DNA from: an uncultured Pseudomonadota bacterium
GTDB lineage: Bacteria > Pseudomonadota > Gammaproteobacteria > Burkholderiales > JALYOK01
Assembly (NCBI GenBank): GCA_902826775.1
Contig: CADEHE010000005.1
Span: 186,001 to 250,000, forward strand
Length of the DNA stretch: 64,000 nucleotides
Direction: 5' to 3'
Positions 1 through 9,452 of the stretch are shown in pieces; the stretch's first letter is position 1, and each line of letters opens with the position of its first letter. Position numbers and translations under genes: made by a program. A model generated the notes under the pieces. It was given only the letters and a program-made list of their open reading frames with translations, made no database searches and had not been told where the DNA came from.

Positions 1-201
1 TTCGGCGCATACGCTTACTTGCTGCACCGCGTTTCCCCAGCTTTGGCGACCAGTAATGCGTATGTCAATCCCTTGGTGGCTGTGGTGCTAGGAACAACGC
101 TCGGGGGCGAGAGTTTCAGCGCGAGTGCGGCCGCAGCGTTGAGCGTGATCTTGCTTGGTGTCGGTGCGATCGCTTTTGCTCGCTGGCAGGGCGCGCGCTG
201 A
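1..201 (+). CDS. DMT/EamA-family permease, C-terminal end (partial)
   Basis: The reading frame is open from the first base, so the gene starts outside the window; 66 residues remain. They contain two hydrophobic segments joined by a short polar stretch. The phrase SNAYVNPLVAVVLG and the ending GVGAIAFARW are typical of the last two helices of EamA (drug/metabolite transporter superfamily) inner-membrane proteins. The family has ten helices in two repeats and exports amino acids or other metabolites, but the substrate cannot be told from this fragment. The gene ends 64 bases before the stop of the convergent PEP-CTERM gene, with a hairpin between them. Confidence 0.8.
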   Translation, partial: FGAYAYLLHRVSPALATSNAYVNPLVAVVLGTTLGGESFSASAAAALSVILLGVGAIAFARWQGAR

Positions 202-218
202 GGCCGACTCCAAAACAA

Positions 219-244
219 AAACGGCCAAGAATCCCTGGCCGTTT
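219..244 (-). terminator. Rho-independent terminator between convergent genes
   Basis: A perfect 9-bp stem (AAACGGCCA / TGGCCGTTT) encloses an 8-base loop. Read on the minus strand the stem is followed by a T-rich run, so it best serves the PEP-CTERM gene ending at 265. It may also stop the permease transcript from the other side. Confidence 0.75.
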
Positions 245-264
245 CGTACATCACTGCTCCCTGA

Positions 265-1119
265 TTAAGCTTTGCGGTAACGGGCGAAGGCTAAAGCGCC
301 GAGACCCATCAGTGCCAACGAGCCGGGCACTGGGATTTCGCCGGGTGGGATCCGAGTATCAGGATCATACGCGAGCAAGTCCTGCCATTCGGCGAGATCA
401 AAGTCGTTGCTGGTCAGCTGGATAAAAGTCAGTGCCGGATCCAGCGTCTCAGTAAGCAAGCCGAGCCAATCTGCAGCAGTTTCGCGCGCTTCCAGCGCGG
501 CGGCATCGCCACCGGCGTAGCTTGCGTTGTTGTCCGCGAGCACGAACTTACCGCCGTCCAGATCCAAGGCGGCGTCACCGTCGTAACGAACTTCCCATAG
601 AGCGATTTGGAATGCTGCCGCCAGCGTCGCGCTATTGTCAGCTAACCCGATAAATTGGCTGTACAGGTTATTCAGCAAAGCGAATTTGGTGGCGTTCGCA
701 AACGGGTCGTCCCGGTTCGCGCGGGTGCCATCATCGCCATTGTCGTTGGCAGTGCGTTGCGCGGGCGTCGAGGCTGAGCCGAACTGGATGAGTTGGTAAG
801 TATCGAGAGGAACTTCTTGCTGGATGTTCTGATCGACTTCAATGCAGAACGCCCAGAGCTGAGAGGACGCGCCGGCTGCGTCAGTGACCGTGACTCTAAA
901 TTCGCCGCCGCGCACCATGTCGTCGATCGTGCCGTTGCTGCCATCCGAGACGAGGCCAGCGGTGACGGCTGCTTCGTCAAAGTCGATGTACACGCCCGGG
1001 TTGTAACGCATCAGGCTGGCGTCCGGTCCGAACTGAACTGTCACCGGCGCAGCGAATGCCGTGGTGCCTGCGGCTAGGCCGAGAGCGGCGACCAAGTGCT
1101 TAATGGAGAATCTATTCAT
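265..1119 (-). CDS. PEP-CTERM-anchored exported protein with possible thioester domain
   Basis: 284 residues. An N-terminal signal peptide (about residues 1-23, ending AFA-A) and a C-terminal sorting signal (about 262-284: IPVPGSLALMG, hydrophobic helix, then RYRK) mark it as an exosortase/PEP-CTERM substrate that is exported and then processed at the cell envelope. The middle resembles thioester domains (TED family): Cys92 lies in WAFCIEVDQ and Gln171 in AAFQIALWEVRYD, the two places where TED proteins form an internal Cys-Gln thioester used for covalent attachment to surfaces. The TED assignment is from motif pattern only. Start chosen at the ATG that begins the signal peptide. Single gene, divergent from ydcS, with a terminator after its stop. 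Confidence 0.75.
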   Translation of the reverse strand: MNRFSIKHLVAALGLAAGTTAFAAPVTVQFGPDASLMRYNPGVYIDFDEAAVTAGLVSDGSNGTIDDMVRGGEFRVTVTDAAGASSQLWAFCIEVDQNIQQEVPLDTYQLIQFGSASTPAQRTANDNGDDGTRANRDDPFANATKFALLNNLYSQFIGLADNSATLAAAFQIALWEVRYDGDAALDLDGGKFVLADNNASYAGGDAAALEARETAADWLGLLTETLDPALTFIQLTSNDFDLAEWQDLLAYDPDTRIPPGEIPVPGSLALMGLGALAFARYRKA

Positions 1120-1357
1120 TGTTTTACCCCCGAGAGAACGAAAATACTAAGGGCTTTGAAGCAAAATGCGCACCATGGTCGGATGTGCGAAATTAACAGG
1201 CTGATTTCAAATACAAATACAACGAATGGCCAGGTTCGATGGGAATCTAAACACTCGTTTATGTAAATCCCGTCGACACGCGTTCTTGGTGCGGTTTAGT
1301 CGTAGGAGCGATGTAGAATCATTACGAGTAAAACCACAAATCGCATTGGAGGAGTCC

Positions 1358-2515
1358 ATGAACGCAGTACTGAAGCAGGTAGCGCTATCGCTAACGGTCG
1401 CAGCCGCGTTGAGTGCACTGGCGGCGTGGGGTGCGCAAACAAAGATCGGGAAGGGCGAGGGCGCAGTGGATATCGTCGCCTGGCCCGGCTATATCGAGCG
1501 CGGCGAGACCGACAAGGCTTATGACTGGGTTAGCGGCTTCGAGAAGCAAACCGGTTGCAAAGTCAACGTAAAAACCGCCGGCACGTCTGACGAGATGGTT
1601 GCTTTAATGAACGAAGGCGGTTTCGATCTGGTAACGGCGTCGGGCGATGCGAGCTTGCGGCTTATTGCCGGCAAGCGCGTGCAAGAAGTGAACACCGCGC
1701 TGATCCCGAGTTACAAGAACATCGATCCTCGCCTGCAAAAAGCCGCCTGGCATCACGTCAACGGCAAGCATTACGGTGTCCCCTACCAATGGGGTTACAA
1801 CGTGCTGGCGTACAACACCAAAGTCTTCCCGAAAGCGCCGGAGAGCTGGGAAGTGGTGTTCAAAGAGATGAATTTGCCCGACGGCAAATCGAACAAAGGC
1901 CGCGTACAGGCCTTTGACGGCCCGATCTACATTGCCGACGCGGCGCTGTATTTGAAGAGTTCCAAACCTGAACTCGGAATCAAAGATCCCTACTCGCTCG
2001 ATGAGACGCAATACAAGGCGGCGCTGGAGTTGCTGCGCGGCCAGCGCAAGCTGGTGTCGCGCTACTGGCACGACGCCATGGTACAGATCGACGACTTCAC
2101 CAACGAAGGCGTTGCGGCGTCGTCGTCGTGGGGCTTCCAAGTGAATCTGCTGAAGTCGAAGAACGCTTCGATCGCTAGCGTCGTGCCGAAAGAAGGCGCT
2201 ACCGGCTGGGCTGACACGACCATGCTGCACGCCGAGGCTAAGCATCCCAACTGCGCTTACAAGTGGATGGAGCATTCCCTCAGTGCGAAGCTGCAAGGCG
2301 ATCTCGCCGCGTGGTTCGGTTCGGTGCCGGTGGTGCCGGCCGCTTGTAAAGGCAATGCGTTACTCGGCGAGAACGGCTGCGAAACCAACGGAGCGAAGGA
2401 GTTCGATCGCATCGCGTTTTGGCGCACTCCGGTAGCCAATTGCGGCGGCGGCAAGACCTGCGTGCCCTACTACCGCTGGGTATCGGACTACATCGCGATT
2501 TTGGGCGGGCGTTAG
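1358..2515 (+). CDS. ydcS: Periplasmic polyamine-type solute-binding protein (YdcS-like)
   Basis: 385 residues from the ATG at 1358, chosen because GGAGGAG lies just upstream and a signal peptide follows at once (hydrophobic residues about 7-25); the frame is open further upstream but that part is not protein-like. The mature protein carries long stretches I recognise from E. coli YdcS, such as IVAWPGYIERG, LVTASGDASLRLI, GPIYIADAAL and the ending DYIAI.GGR. YdcS belongs to the PotD/PotF family of spermidine/putrescine binding proteins that deliver substrate to an ABC importer. The following ATPase, two permeases and aminobutyraldehyde dehydrogenase match the E. coli ydcSTUV-patD order. A terminator follows the gene, so it may be made in excess over the rest. 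Confidence 0.9.
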   Translation: MNAVLKQVALSLTVAAALSALAAWGAQTKIGKGEGAVDIVAWPGYIERGETDKAYDWVSGFEKQTGCKVNVKTAGTSDEMVALMNEGGFDLVTASGDASLRLIAGKRVQEVNTALIPSYKNIDPRLQKAAWHHVNGKHYGVPYQWGYNVLAYNTKVFPKAPESWEVVFKEMNLPDGKSNKGRVQAFDGPIYIADAALYLKSSKPELGIKDPYSLDETQYKAALELLRGQRKLVSRYWHDAMVQIDDFTNEGVAASSSWGFQVNLLKSKNASIASVVPKEGATGWADTTMLHAEAKHPNCAYKWMEHSLSAKLQGDLAAWFGSVPVVPAACKGNALLGENGCETNGAKEFDRIAFWRTPVANCGGGKTCVPYYRWVSDYIAILGGR

Positions 2516-2537
2516 CCGATCGTGATCGCATGACGAG

Positions 2538-2562
2538 AGGGCCGGCAATCGCCGGCCCTTTT
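2538..2562 (+). terminator. Terminator/attenuator after ydcS
   Basis: A perfect 9-bp GC-rich stem (AGGGCCGGC / GCCGGCCCT) with a 4-base loop runs into TTTT. It lies 22 bases after the ydcS stop and 150 bases before the transporter genes. It could let binding-protein mRNA accumulate above the membrane components, a common arrangement for ABC importers. Confidence 0.75.
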
Positions 2563-2628
2563 CGCCTTCTGGATGTGCATCAGCGGATACTGAAGCAAGC
2601 CACGATGATGCGAAGGCAAAATGCACGC

Positions 2629-2759
2629 CATGTCCGAAACGCGTAGCATCGCCGTCAAGTTCGAAAACGTCTCGCGTCGGATGCAAGAGTACACGCGAGA
2701 CCGCTAACGTCATGTCCGAAACGCGTAGCATCGCCGTCAAGTTCGAAAACGTCTCGCGT
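2629..2759 (+). repeat. 49-bp perfect direct duplication of the ydcT 5' end
   Basis: Bases 2629-2677 and 2711-2759 are identical over 49 bp, with a repeat period of 82 bp. The second copy is the true start of the ATPase gene. The first copy gives an abortive reading frame (ATG 2630 to TAA 2705-2707) of 25 codons whose first 16 equal the ATPase N-terminus. The period is not a multiple of three, so the first frame cannot run into the gene. It looks like a recent tandem duplication scar; whether the decoy start affects ATPase translation is unknown. Confidence 0.9.
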
Positions 2760-3740
2760 GTGTTCGGCGCGACGCGCGCGGCGGATAATTTAGCCTTCGA
2801 AGTCTACGATGGCGAGTTCTTTTCCATGCTCGGTCCATCTGGTTCGGGCAAGACCACTTGTTTGCGCTTGATCGCTGGCTTCGAACAACCAGATATCGGC
2901 CACATCCTCGTGCATGGTAAGAACGTCGAGGGCGTGCCGCCCTACGAGCGCGACGTCAATACCGTATTTCAGGACTACGCGCTGTTTCCGCACATGACGG
3001 TCGCGGGCAATGTGGAATACGGCTTGATGATCAGGAAGGTGCCGCAGCAGGAGCGCCGCCGCCGCGCTGGAGAAGCGCTGGAGATGGTCAAGCTCTCCGG
3101 CATGGGCGAGCGCAAACCAAGCCAGCTCTCCGGCGGGCAGCGCCAACGCGTCGCGCTCGCGCGCGCGCTGGTCAATCGACCGGCGGTGCTGCTGCTGGAC
3201 GAGCCGCTCGGCGCGCTCGATCTCAAGCTTCGCGAAGCGATGCAAGTGGAGCTCAAGAGCCTGCAGCGCCAGGTCGGCATCACGTTTATCTACGTCACGC
3301 ACGATCAGACCGAAGCGCTGTCGATGAGCGATCGCATCGCGGTGTTCAACCACGGTCGCATCGAGCAGATCGGCACACCGGCGGAAATTTACGAGCATCC
3401 GGCGACGGCGTTCGTTGCCGGATTCGTGGGAGTCTCCAATGTAGTGAGTGGTGCGCTCGCACAGCGCCTCACCAGTTCATCGCAGGCGTTTTCCATTCGA
3501 CCCGAAAAGATTTCCTTGTTCGACCTCGGCACCCCAGTGCCCGCAGACATGCTCGGCATCGAAGGGCAAATCGAAAGCGCCACTTATCTCGGAGCCAATA
3601 CGCGTTTCGTCGTTACCGTCGAGGGTAAGCAGATCGCGGTGATCAAGCAAAACGCCTCAAACGTCGGCACCCCAGATACTATATTAGGTAAGTCGGTCTT
3701 AGTCGCATGGAATCTTACATCCATGCAGAAGCTCTCCTAA
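2712..3740 (+). CDS. ydcT: Polyamine ABC importer ATPase (PotA/YdcT-like)
   Basis: 342 residues, the usual length for PotA-type ATPases. The Walker A motif GPSGSGKTT lies near residue 37, followed by a Q-loop ([12 protein letters not shown]), the signature [15 protein letters not shown], Walker [12 protein letters not shown] and the switch histidine in YVTHDQTEA. The C-terminal 100 residues form a TOBE-type regulatory domain. It hydrolyses ATP at the inner membrane to drive uptake of the substrate brought by the YdcS-like protein. The start at 2712 is the second copy of a tandem duplication. The next gene begins 4 bases after the stop, so the genes are cotranscribed. Confidence 0.92.
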   Translation: MSETRSIAVKFENVSRVFGATRAADNLAFEVYDGEFFSMLGPSGSGKTTCLRLIAGFEQPDIGHILVHGKNVEGVPPYERDVNTVFQDYALFPHMTVAGNVEYGLMIRKVPQQERRRRAGEALEMVKLSGMGERKPSQLSGGQRQRVALARALVNRPAVLLLDEPLGALDLKLREAMQVELKSLQRQVGITFIYVTHDQTEALSMSDRIAVFNHGRIEQIGTPAEIYEHPATAFVAGFVGVSNVVSGALAQRLTSSSQAFSIRPEKISLFDLGTPVPADMLGIEGQIESATYLGANTRFVVTVEGKQIAVIKQNASNVGTPDTILGKSVLVAWNLTSMQKLS

Positions 3741-3744
3741 GTAT

Positions 3745-4686
3745 ATGCAAACCGCAGCGATCACTCGCGAGAGCCATGGCGTCGCGCACGCCATTGCAAA
3801 TGCGCTTTACCGCAACCCGAGACTGTTGCTCGCGCTGCTGCTCGGGCCGCCGCTGATCTGGCTCGGCATCGTCTATCTCGGTTCGCTATTCGCGCTGCTG
3901 GCGCAAAGCTTTTTCCATCTGGACGATTTCTCCGGCGTCGTCATCCACGAGTTCTCGCTGAAGACGTATGCACATCTGTTCACCGGCGCCAATATGGCGA
4001 TCGTGCTGCGCACCGTGGCCATGGCCGCGGCGGTAACTTTCGCATGCATCGCCATCGCTTATCCGATCGCGTATTACATGGTGCGCCACGCGAGCAGCAA
4101 GATGAAGGCGCTGCTTTTTCTCGGTGTCATGCTGCCGCTGTGGTCGAGCTATCTGGTGCGCGTGTACGCGTGGAAATTGATCCTCGCGAAAGAAGGCGTC
4201 ATCACTTGGTTCGCCGAGCGATTGCATCTCACCTGGTTGCTCGATGGCTTGCTCGCCATTCCGACCATCGGTGGGCCGTCGCTGTCGACTTCCTACATCG
4301 GCACCTTCATCGTGTTCGTCTACATCTGGGTGCCGTACATGATTCTGCCGATCGTCGCCGCCTTGGAGCGCGTGCCGAAATCGCTGATCGAAGCCAGCGC
4401 CGATCTCGGCTCGCGCCCGCGCGATACGTTCCGCAACGTCATCTTGCCGCTCAGCGTACCGGGTATGGTCGCCGGTTCGATTTTCACTTTCTCGCTCACA
4501 CTCGGCGACTACATCATCCCGAACATTGTCGGCAACTCGCGCCCGTTCATCGGTATGGCGGTACTGGCGCAGCAAGGCACGGCCGGCAATATTCCGCTCG
4601 CGGCGGCCTTCACCATGTGGCCGATCGTAATCATGGGCGTGTACTTGATCGTCGCGAAGAGAAAGGGCGCATTCGAGGCGCTATGA
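3745..4686 (+). CDS. ydcU: Polyamine ABC importer permease 1 (PotB/YdcU-like)
   Basis: 313 residues with about six membrane helices. A long N-terminal part precedes the first helix ([19 protein letters not shown]). The EAA loop ([26 protein letters not shown], about residues 214-239) docks on the ATPase and is typical of the PotB/PotC binding-protein-dependent permease family. It forms half of the inner-membrane channel. The last codons overlap the start of the next permease as ATGA, a sign of coupled translation. Confidence 0.9.
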   Translation: MQTAAITRESHGVAHAIANALYRNPRLLLALLLGPPLIWLGIVYLGSLFALLAQSFFHLDDFSGVVIHEFSLKTYAHLFTGANMAIVLRTVAMAAAVTFACIAIAYPIAYYMVRHASSKMKALLFLGVMLPLWSSYLVRVYAWKLILAKEGVITWFAERLHLTWLLDGLLAIPTIGGPSLSTSYIGTFIVFVYIWVPYMILPIVAALERVPKSLIEASADLGSRPRDTFRNVILPLSVPGMVAGSIFTFSLTLGDYIIPNIVGNSRPFIGMAVLAQQGTAGNIPLAAAFTMWPIVIMGVYLIVAKRKGAFEAL

Positions 4687-5495
4687 GCAGCGGCAAATCG
4701 ACCCCTTGGGCGCTGCGCCTCGCGACTTTCGCCGGCATGCTGTTCCTGCATCTTCCGTTGCTCTTCATCCTGCTCTACGCCTTCAGCGCCGAAGACAAAA
4801 GCTTCGTCTTCCCCATACCCGAATTCACCGCCAAATGGTTCTCCGTCGCATGGAACGATCGCCCCGACATTTGGCCGGCTCTTGCGCTCTCGGTAAAGGT
4901 AGCGCTCATCGCCACGCTCATCGCGCTGGTGCTAGGCAGCCTCGCCGCCGCCGCCGTGTGGCGCTCGAAATTCTTCGGTCGCGATTCGATTTCGCTGCTC
5001 TTGATTCTGCCGATCGCGCTGCCCGGAATCATCACCGGCATCGCGCTGCGCTCGGCGTTCAACTTGGCGGAGATTTCGTTTAGTTTCTGGACCATCGTCG
5101 TCGGCCACGCGACGTTCTGCGTCGTCGTTGTCTACAATAACGTGCTCGCGCGCTTTCGCCGCACAGCAGGCAATTTGATCGAGGCATCGATGGATTTGGG
5201 CGCGAACGGGCTGCAAACGCTGCGCCATATCGTGCTGCCCAACATCGCCACTGCCCTGCTCGCGGGCGGCATGCTTGCATTTGCGTTATCGTTCGACGAA
5301 GTCGTAGTGACCACGTTCACCGCCGGCCAGCAGGAGACGCTGCCGATTTGGATGCTGGGCGAATTGATGCGCCCGCGCCAACGGCCGGTGACGAATGTGG
5401 TGGCGGTGTTCGTGATTGCGATTACGTTCATCCCGATCATGCTGGCGTTTTGGCTCACGCGCGATACGCAGGATGTTGCGGGGAGTGGGAAGTAA
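4683..5495 (+). CDS. ydcV: Polyamine ABC importer permease 2 (PotC/YdcV-like)
   Basis: 270 residues from the ATG at 4683, which overlaps the stop of the previous permease by four bases; the frame is open far upstream, but only this start gives the normal PotC length. About six helices are visible, with the EAA loop [23 protein letters not shown] near residues 166-188. The phrase [15 protein letters not shown] is typical of PotC/YdcV. It pairs with the preceding permease. The next reading frame begins four bases downstream. Confidence 0.9.
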   Translation: MSSGKSTPWALRLATFAGMLFLHLPLLFILLYAFSAEDKSFVFPIPEFTAKWFSVAWNDRPDIWPALALSVKVALIATLIALVLGSLAAAAVWRSKFFGRDSISLLLILPIALPGIITGIALRSAFNLAEISFSFWTIVVGHATFCVVVVYNNVLARFRRTAGNLIEASMDLGANGLQTLRHIVLPNIATALLAGGMLAFALSFDEVVVTTFTAGQQETLPIWMLGELMRPRQRPVTNVVAVFVIAITFIPIMLAFWLTRDTQDVAGSGK

Positions 5496-5498
5496 AGC

Positions 5499-5846
5499 AT
5501 GTCTGGTGATTTTTTCTCAAGGGCTTCGCTTGCGCTGATGGTTGTGGGTGTGGTGCAGTACTGGTTTTTCATGCTTGTCGTGGCGCGCTTGCGCAAGTAT
5601 CACCCACTCGTGTGGCTTAAACTGGAAAAACCAGACGAGTTTGCAGAGGAATCTCCAACGGCTGAAGAATTGCGAGCGCTAGGTTCGATGCGACGTTTTC
5701 TTTGAAGGAGGCGATTTCGTGAACTGCCCGACCCCAAGCTCCACGCCTTAGCTTATGCGTGGTTAGTAATAACAGTCATTTTTGCGATTGCGGGTAGCTT
5801 TGTGGCCCTCGCTATTCTTCGCTCTTGGATTCGTCCGAGTTCTTGA
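5499..5846 (+). pseudogene. Small two-helix membrane protein gene with in-frame TGA
   Basis: The first frame codes 68 residues: one membrane helix (LMVVGVVQYWFFMLVVARL) and a short charged part ending RRFL, then TGA at 5703-5705. Beyond that stop the same frame stays open to a TGA at 5844-5846 and still reads like protein: a basic RELPDP segment and a second helix ([20 protein letters not shown]). I think the stop replaces a sense codon, most simply TGG, of a roughly 115-residue protein. It sits inside the polyamine operon. The function of the family is unknown to me. A sequencing error or stop readthrough would be alternatives. Confidence 0.7.
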
Positions 5847-5863
5847 AATCGATGGAGAAATCA

Positions 5864-7291
5864 ATGCAGACCAGTCTTCTAATCAACGGCCACCTAGTCC
5901 CCGGCGAAGGCGCTGAAGAAACCATCGTCAACCCCGCCACCGGTGCCACGCTAGTCAAAATCAAAGAAGCCTCCGTCGCGCAGATCAACGCCGCGGTTGA
6001 AGCTGCGAACAAAGCCTTCGACACCTGGGGCCGCACCACGCCGCAAGAGCGCAGCCTGCTGATGCTGAAACTCGCCGATCGCATCGAGCAAGATGCTGCT
6101 GCCTTCGCCAAACTCGAATCGCAAAACTGCGGCAAGCCCTACGTGCGTGCGCTGAACGACGAGATTCCCGGGATCGTCGATTGCTTTCGCTACTTCGCTG
6201 GTGCGGCGCGCTGCTTGAGCGGCAGCGCCACCGACGAATACATCGCCAATCACACCAGCATGATCCGGCGCGATCCGGTCGGCGTGGTCGCTTCGATCGC
6301 GCCGTGGAATTACCCGCTCATGATGGCGGCGTGGAAACTGGCGCCCGCGCTCGCAGCGGGAAACTGCGTGGTACTGAAGCCGTCCGAGCAAACCCCGCTC
6401 ACGGCGCTGCACCTAGGCAAGATTCTCGCGGAGATCTACCCGGCCGGTGTGGTGAACATAGTCGCGGGGCGCGGCGACACGGTCGGCTCGCCGTTGATCA
6501 ACCACGCCGGCGTGCGCATGATCGCGCTCACAGGCAGCATCGCAACCGGCCAAAAGGTGCTGCAAGCCGCGACCGCGACCTTGAAGCGGACGCATCTAGA
6601 ACTTGGCGGCAAAGCGCCGGTGATTGTGTTCGACGACGCCGATTTGGATGCGGTAGTGGCGGGCGTGCGCATGGGCGCCTTTTACAACGCCGGCCAAGAC
6701 TGCACCGCCGCGTGCCGCGTTTACGGCTCAGCGAAAATTTACGACAAGCTTGTCGCCGATCTGGGCGGCGCGGTGAAGTCGCTCAAGTACGGTTCGCCCG
6801 AAGACGAAACCACCGAGCTCGGGCCGCTGGTCAGCGACAAGCACCGCGAGCGCGTAGCGGGATTCGTCGAGCGCGCAGCAGCCGCCAAACACGCCAAGGT
6901 CGTGACCGGCGGCAGAAAAGTGACTGGCGGCGGATTTTTCTATGAACCCACTTTGGTCGCTGATGTGTTGCAAACGGATGAAATCGTGCGCAAGGAAGTG
7001 TTCGGCCCGGTGGTTTCGGCCACGCGCTTCAGCGAGGTCGATCAAGCCGTGGCTTGGGCCAACGATTCGGATTACGGTCTGGCAGCGTCAGTCTGGACCA
7101 ATGATGTCAGGAAAGCCATGAGCGTGGCGAGCCGTTTGCAGTACGGCTGCGTGTGGATCAATACGCACTTCACGCTGGTCAGCGAAATGCCGCACGGTGG
7201 TCTGAAGCAATCCGGCTACGGCAAGGATTTGTCGATGTACGGATTGGAAGACTACACCGTGGCTCGGCATATCATGGTTAATCTTGGCTGA
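5864..7291 (+). CDS. patD: Aldehyde dehydrogenase, probably 4-aminobutyraldehyde dehydrogenase
   Basis: 475 residues from the ATG at 5864, chosen because GGAG stands six bases upstream; upstream in-frame starts at 5825 and 5852 would only add a few residues. NAD-binding and active-site features are in place: Asn149 in APWNYPLMM, Glu246 in LELGGK and the catalytic Cys280 in [10 protein letters not shown]. The best match by context is PatD/YdcW, which oxidises 4-aminobutyraldehyde to 4-aminobutyrate (GABA) in putrescine breakdown, since the gene follows a ydcSTUV-type importer just as in E. coli. Betaine-aldehyde dehydrogenase is the main alternative, as the two are close in sequence. No putrescine aminotransferase is seen next to it. 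Confidence 0.85.
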   Translation: MQTSLLINGHLVPGEGAEETIVNPATGATLVKIKEASVAQINAAVEAANKAFDTWGRTTPQERSLLMLKLADRIEQDAAAFAKLESQNCGKPYVRALNDEIPGIVDCFRYFAGAARCLSGSATDEYIANHTSMIRRDPVGVVASIAPWNYPLMMAAWKLAPALAAGNCVVLKPSEQTPLTALHLGKILAEIYPAGVVNIVAGRGDTVGSPLINHAGVRMIALTGSIATGQKVLQAATATLKRTHLELGGKAPVIVFDDADLDAVVAGVRMGAFYNAGQDCTAACRVYGSAKIYDKLVADLGGAVKSLKYGSPEDETTELGPLVSDKHRERVAGFVERAAAAKHAKVVTGGRKVTGGGFFYEPTLVADVLQTDEIVRKEVFGPVVSATRFSEVDQAVAWANDSDYGLAASVWTNDVRKAMSVASRLQYGCVWINTHFTLVSEMPHGGLKQSGYGKDLSMYGLEDYTVARHIMVNLG

Positions 7292-7393
7292 CAGTTGCAT
7301 CTCGCGCCGGCATCGCCGATGATTCCAAGCGCGTGAGATCACTCCGGAGTGTTTCTCAAGAAAGCACCCGGGAACACCTAACAGGAGGAGCAT

Positions 7394-8530
7394 ATGACAG
7401 TAGGTCGATTGCGGCGGCTCGGCGCCGCCGCGCTGGTACTGCTTACGACAAGCTACGCTTCAGGGCAGCAGCCATCTGGGGCGCCGATCAAGATCGGCGC
7501 GGTGCTTTCCCTCACCGGTGCTGGCGCTGGCCTCGGCGGACCGGAACGCAACGGCATTTTGCTTGCCGAGAAGCGCATCAACGAGCGGGGTGGCATCAAA
7601 GGGCGGCCGCTCAAAGTCATTATCGAAGACGACGGATCCAAGCCCGACATCGCCAAGAGCAAAGCCGAAGCGCTGATTCATGGCGAGAAGGTGGTCGCTT
7701 TGCTCGGGCCCTCGCTCACCGCCAGCACCGGCGCGGTCGCAGGAGTAACCAACAGCATAAAGATGCCGCAGTTGTGCATGACAGGCCTCGGACCGGCGAT
7801 CGAATCCAATTACAAGTCTTTATTCCACATGCTGCCGCCGCAGCAGCTAAACGCGCGCGCGATGATGGAGTACATCGCCAAAGCGTTGAAGGCAAAGAAG
7901 CTCGGCGTGCTGCACGACTCGGGCTACGGTCAGTTGGTCATGACCAACATTCAAAGCGTGCACAAAGAATATGGCGTCGAAATCGTCGCCGCGGAAAAGT
8001 TTGAAGTAGCCGCCACTGACGTCAGCGCGCAAGCGGCGAAAGTGCGCGCGGCGCAACCCGATGTGGTCGGCGTGATCGCAACATCGCCGGTGCCGTTCCG
8101 CAATGCGCGCCAGGTGCGCATCACACAGCCGATCGTTTCCGCTGTCGGTTCCTCATCGTACGAATATGTGAAGGGCATGGGCGAGTTCGCCGACGAGATC
8201 GTGTTTGCGGAGTTCATCGTGGCGGAAGATCCGCTGCCGCATCAAAAAGAGTTCGTCGAGTATTTTCAGAAAGAGAAAGGCACGCTGCCCAAGACCTACG
8301 ACGCCGCAGGTTGGGATGCCATGCATGTGCTGGCGCAAGCCCTCGATAAAGCAGGGCCGGACGCCGGTGGCGAGGCGATCGCGGCCGCTATTCGCGCGCC
8401 TTATCGCGGCGTCATCGCTCAATACGATTTCGCCGCCGCGGACATGACTGGCATTGGACTAGAAAGCTACACTTACTCGAAGTTGGTCAAAGGACGTTTC
8501 ACGCGGCTGCCGTTCAAAGCAGGCAAGTAA
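7394..8530 (+). CDS. Branched-chain-amino-acid-type periplasmic binding protein
   Basis: 378 residues, with a strong ribosome binding site (AGGAGGAG) just before the ATG at 7394. The signal peptide ends near residue 24 (SYASGQQ). The body follows the Leu/Ile/Val-binding (Peripla_BP_6) pattern: IKIGAVLSLTGAGA, then KRINERGGIKGRPLKVIIEDD, and AKVRAAQPDVVGVI in the second lobe. It captures a small molecule and hands it to the two permeases encoded next. The true ligand is open, as this family also takes up urea, amides and aromatic acids. First gene of a five-gene transport operon. Confidence 0.88.
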   Translation: MTVGRLRRLGAAALVLLTTSYASGQQPSGAPIKIGAVLSLTGAGAGLGGPERNGILLAEKRINERGGIKGRPLKVIIEDDGSKPDIAKSKAEALIHGEKVVALLGPSLTASTGAVAGVTNSIKMPQLCMTGLGPAIESNYKSLFHMLPPQQLNARAMMEYIAKALKAKKLGVLHDSGYGQLVMTNIQSVHKEYGVEIVAAEKFEVAATDVSAQAAKVRAAQPDVVGVIATSPVPFRNARQVRITQPIVSAVGSSSYEYVKGMGEFADEIVFAEFIVAEDPLPHQKEFVEYFQKEKGTLPKTYDAAGWDAMHVLAQALDKAGPDAGGEAIAAAIRAPYRGVIAQYDFAAADMTGIGLESYTYSKLVKGRFTRLPFKAGK

Positions 8531-8563
8531 GGCCGCCTTGGTTAAGAGCCGCGCAAGCGCGAA

Positions 8564-9451
8564 ATGACTGGGGGCTTGCTATTACAGTCGATCCTTACTG
8601 GGTTGACGAACGGCTTTGTCTACGGTTTGGTCGGCCTGGGCTTGGCCGCAATTTTTCGCGGTACTCGCATCGTCAATGCGATGCAAGGCGATTTCTCTTT
8701 GATCGGCGGCATTGCGGCGGTGCTGCTGTTGGAGAAGTTGCAGTGGCCACTGGCGGCGGCGATGGCGGCGGCGGTGCTGCTCGGTGCGCTGGCGGGCTGG
8801 TTGGTTGAGTTGATCTTAGTGCGCCCTTTACGCAAACGCGGCGGTACCGAAGATAGCTATTTGCTGTTGACCTTGGGCATTGCTTTCGCCGTTTCCGCGC
8901 TGGTGCTGTATTTCGTCGGCCGCGATTCGCACGCGTTGCCGGGCATCGGCGGCGAGGGGATCATTGTCGTTGGCGATGCGGCTATCCGTGTGCATTCGGT
9001 CTGGCTGATAGCAATCGGTTTGGCAGTGATGTTACTGCTGCGCTTGTTTTTTACCCGCACCACCGTGGGTCTTTCGATGATGGCCGCTGCAATTGATGCC
9101 GAAGGCGCGGCTACGACCGGCATTGACGTGGCGCTGATGCGCACGCTCACTTTCGTGCTGGGGGGGTTGGTCGGTGCGCTCGCCGGCGTCTTGGTGGGAC
9201 CGTTGGTGACGGTGCACTATGAGATGGGTTTGCTGTTGACGCTGAAAGGTTTTGCCGCGGCGATATTGGGCGGGTTGAGCAATCCGATGGGAGCGATCGT
9301 CGGCGGCATTACCCTGGGGTTGGTCGAATCGATCGCTATTGTGACCGTTTCTTCCGGATACAAAGATGTGATCGCCATGACAATCTTGATCATCATCATG
9401 ATCGTTATGCCGCAAGGTTTGCTTGGGCGCAAGCTGCGCCGAGGCGGATGA
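8564..9451 (+). CDS. livH: Branched-chain-amino-acid-type ABC permease LivH
   Basis: 295 residues, about eight helices. The opening LTGLTNGFVYGLVGLGLAAIFRGTRIVNAMQGDFSLIGG is the usual LivH start, where most members have N-F-AHG; here the phrase is NAMQGDF. The phrase GGLSNPMGAIVGGITLGLVES near residue 240 is the family's ATPase-docking region. It forms the inner-membrane pore with LivM. The start codon of LivM lies two bases after this stop. Confidence 0.9.
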   Translation: MTGGLLLQSILTGLTNGFVYGLVGLGLAAIFRGTRIVNAMQGDFSLIGGIAAVLLLEKLQWPLAAAMAAAVLLGALAGWLVELILVRPLRKRGGTEDSYLLLTLGIAFAVSALVLYFVGRDSHALPGIGGEGIIVVGDAAIRVHSVWLIAIGLAVMLLLRLFFTRTTVGLSMMAAAIDAEGAATTGIDVALMRTLTFVLGGLVGALAGVLVGPLVTVHYEMGLLLTLKGFAAAILGGLSNPMGAIVGGITLGLVESIAIVTVSSGYKDVIAMTILIIIMIVMPQGLLGRKLRRGG

Positions 9452-9452
9452 G

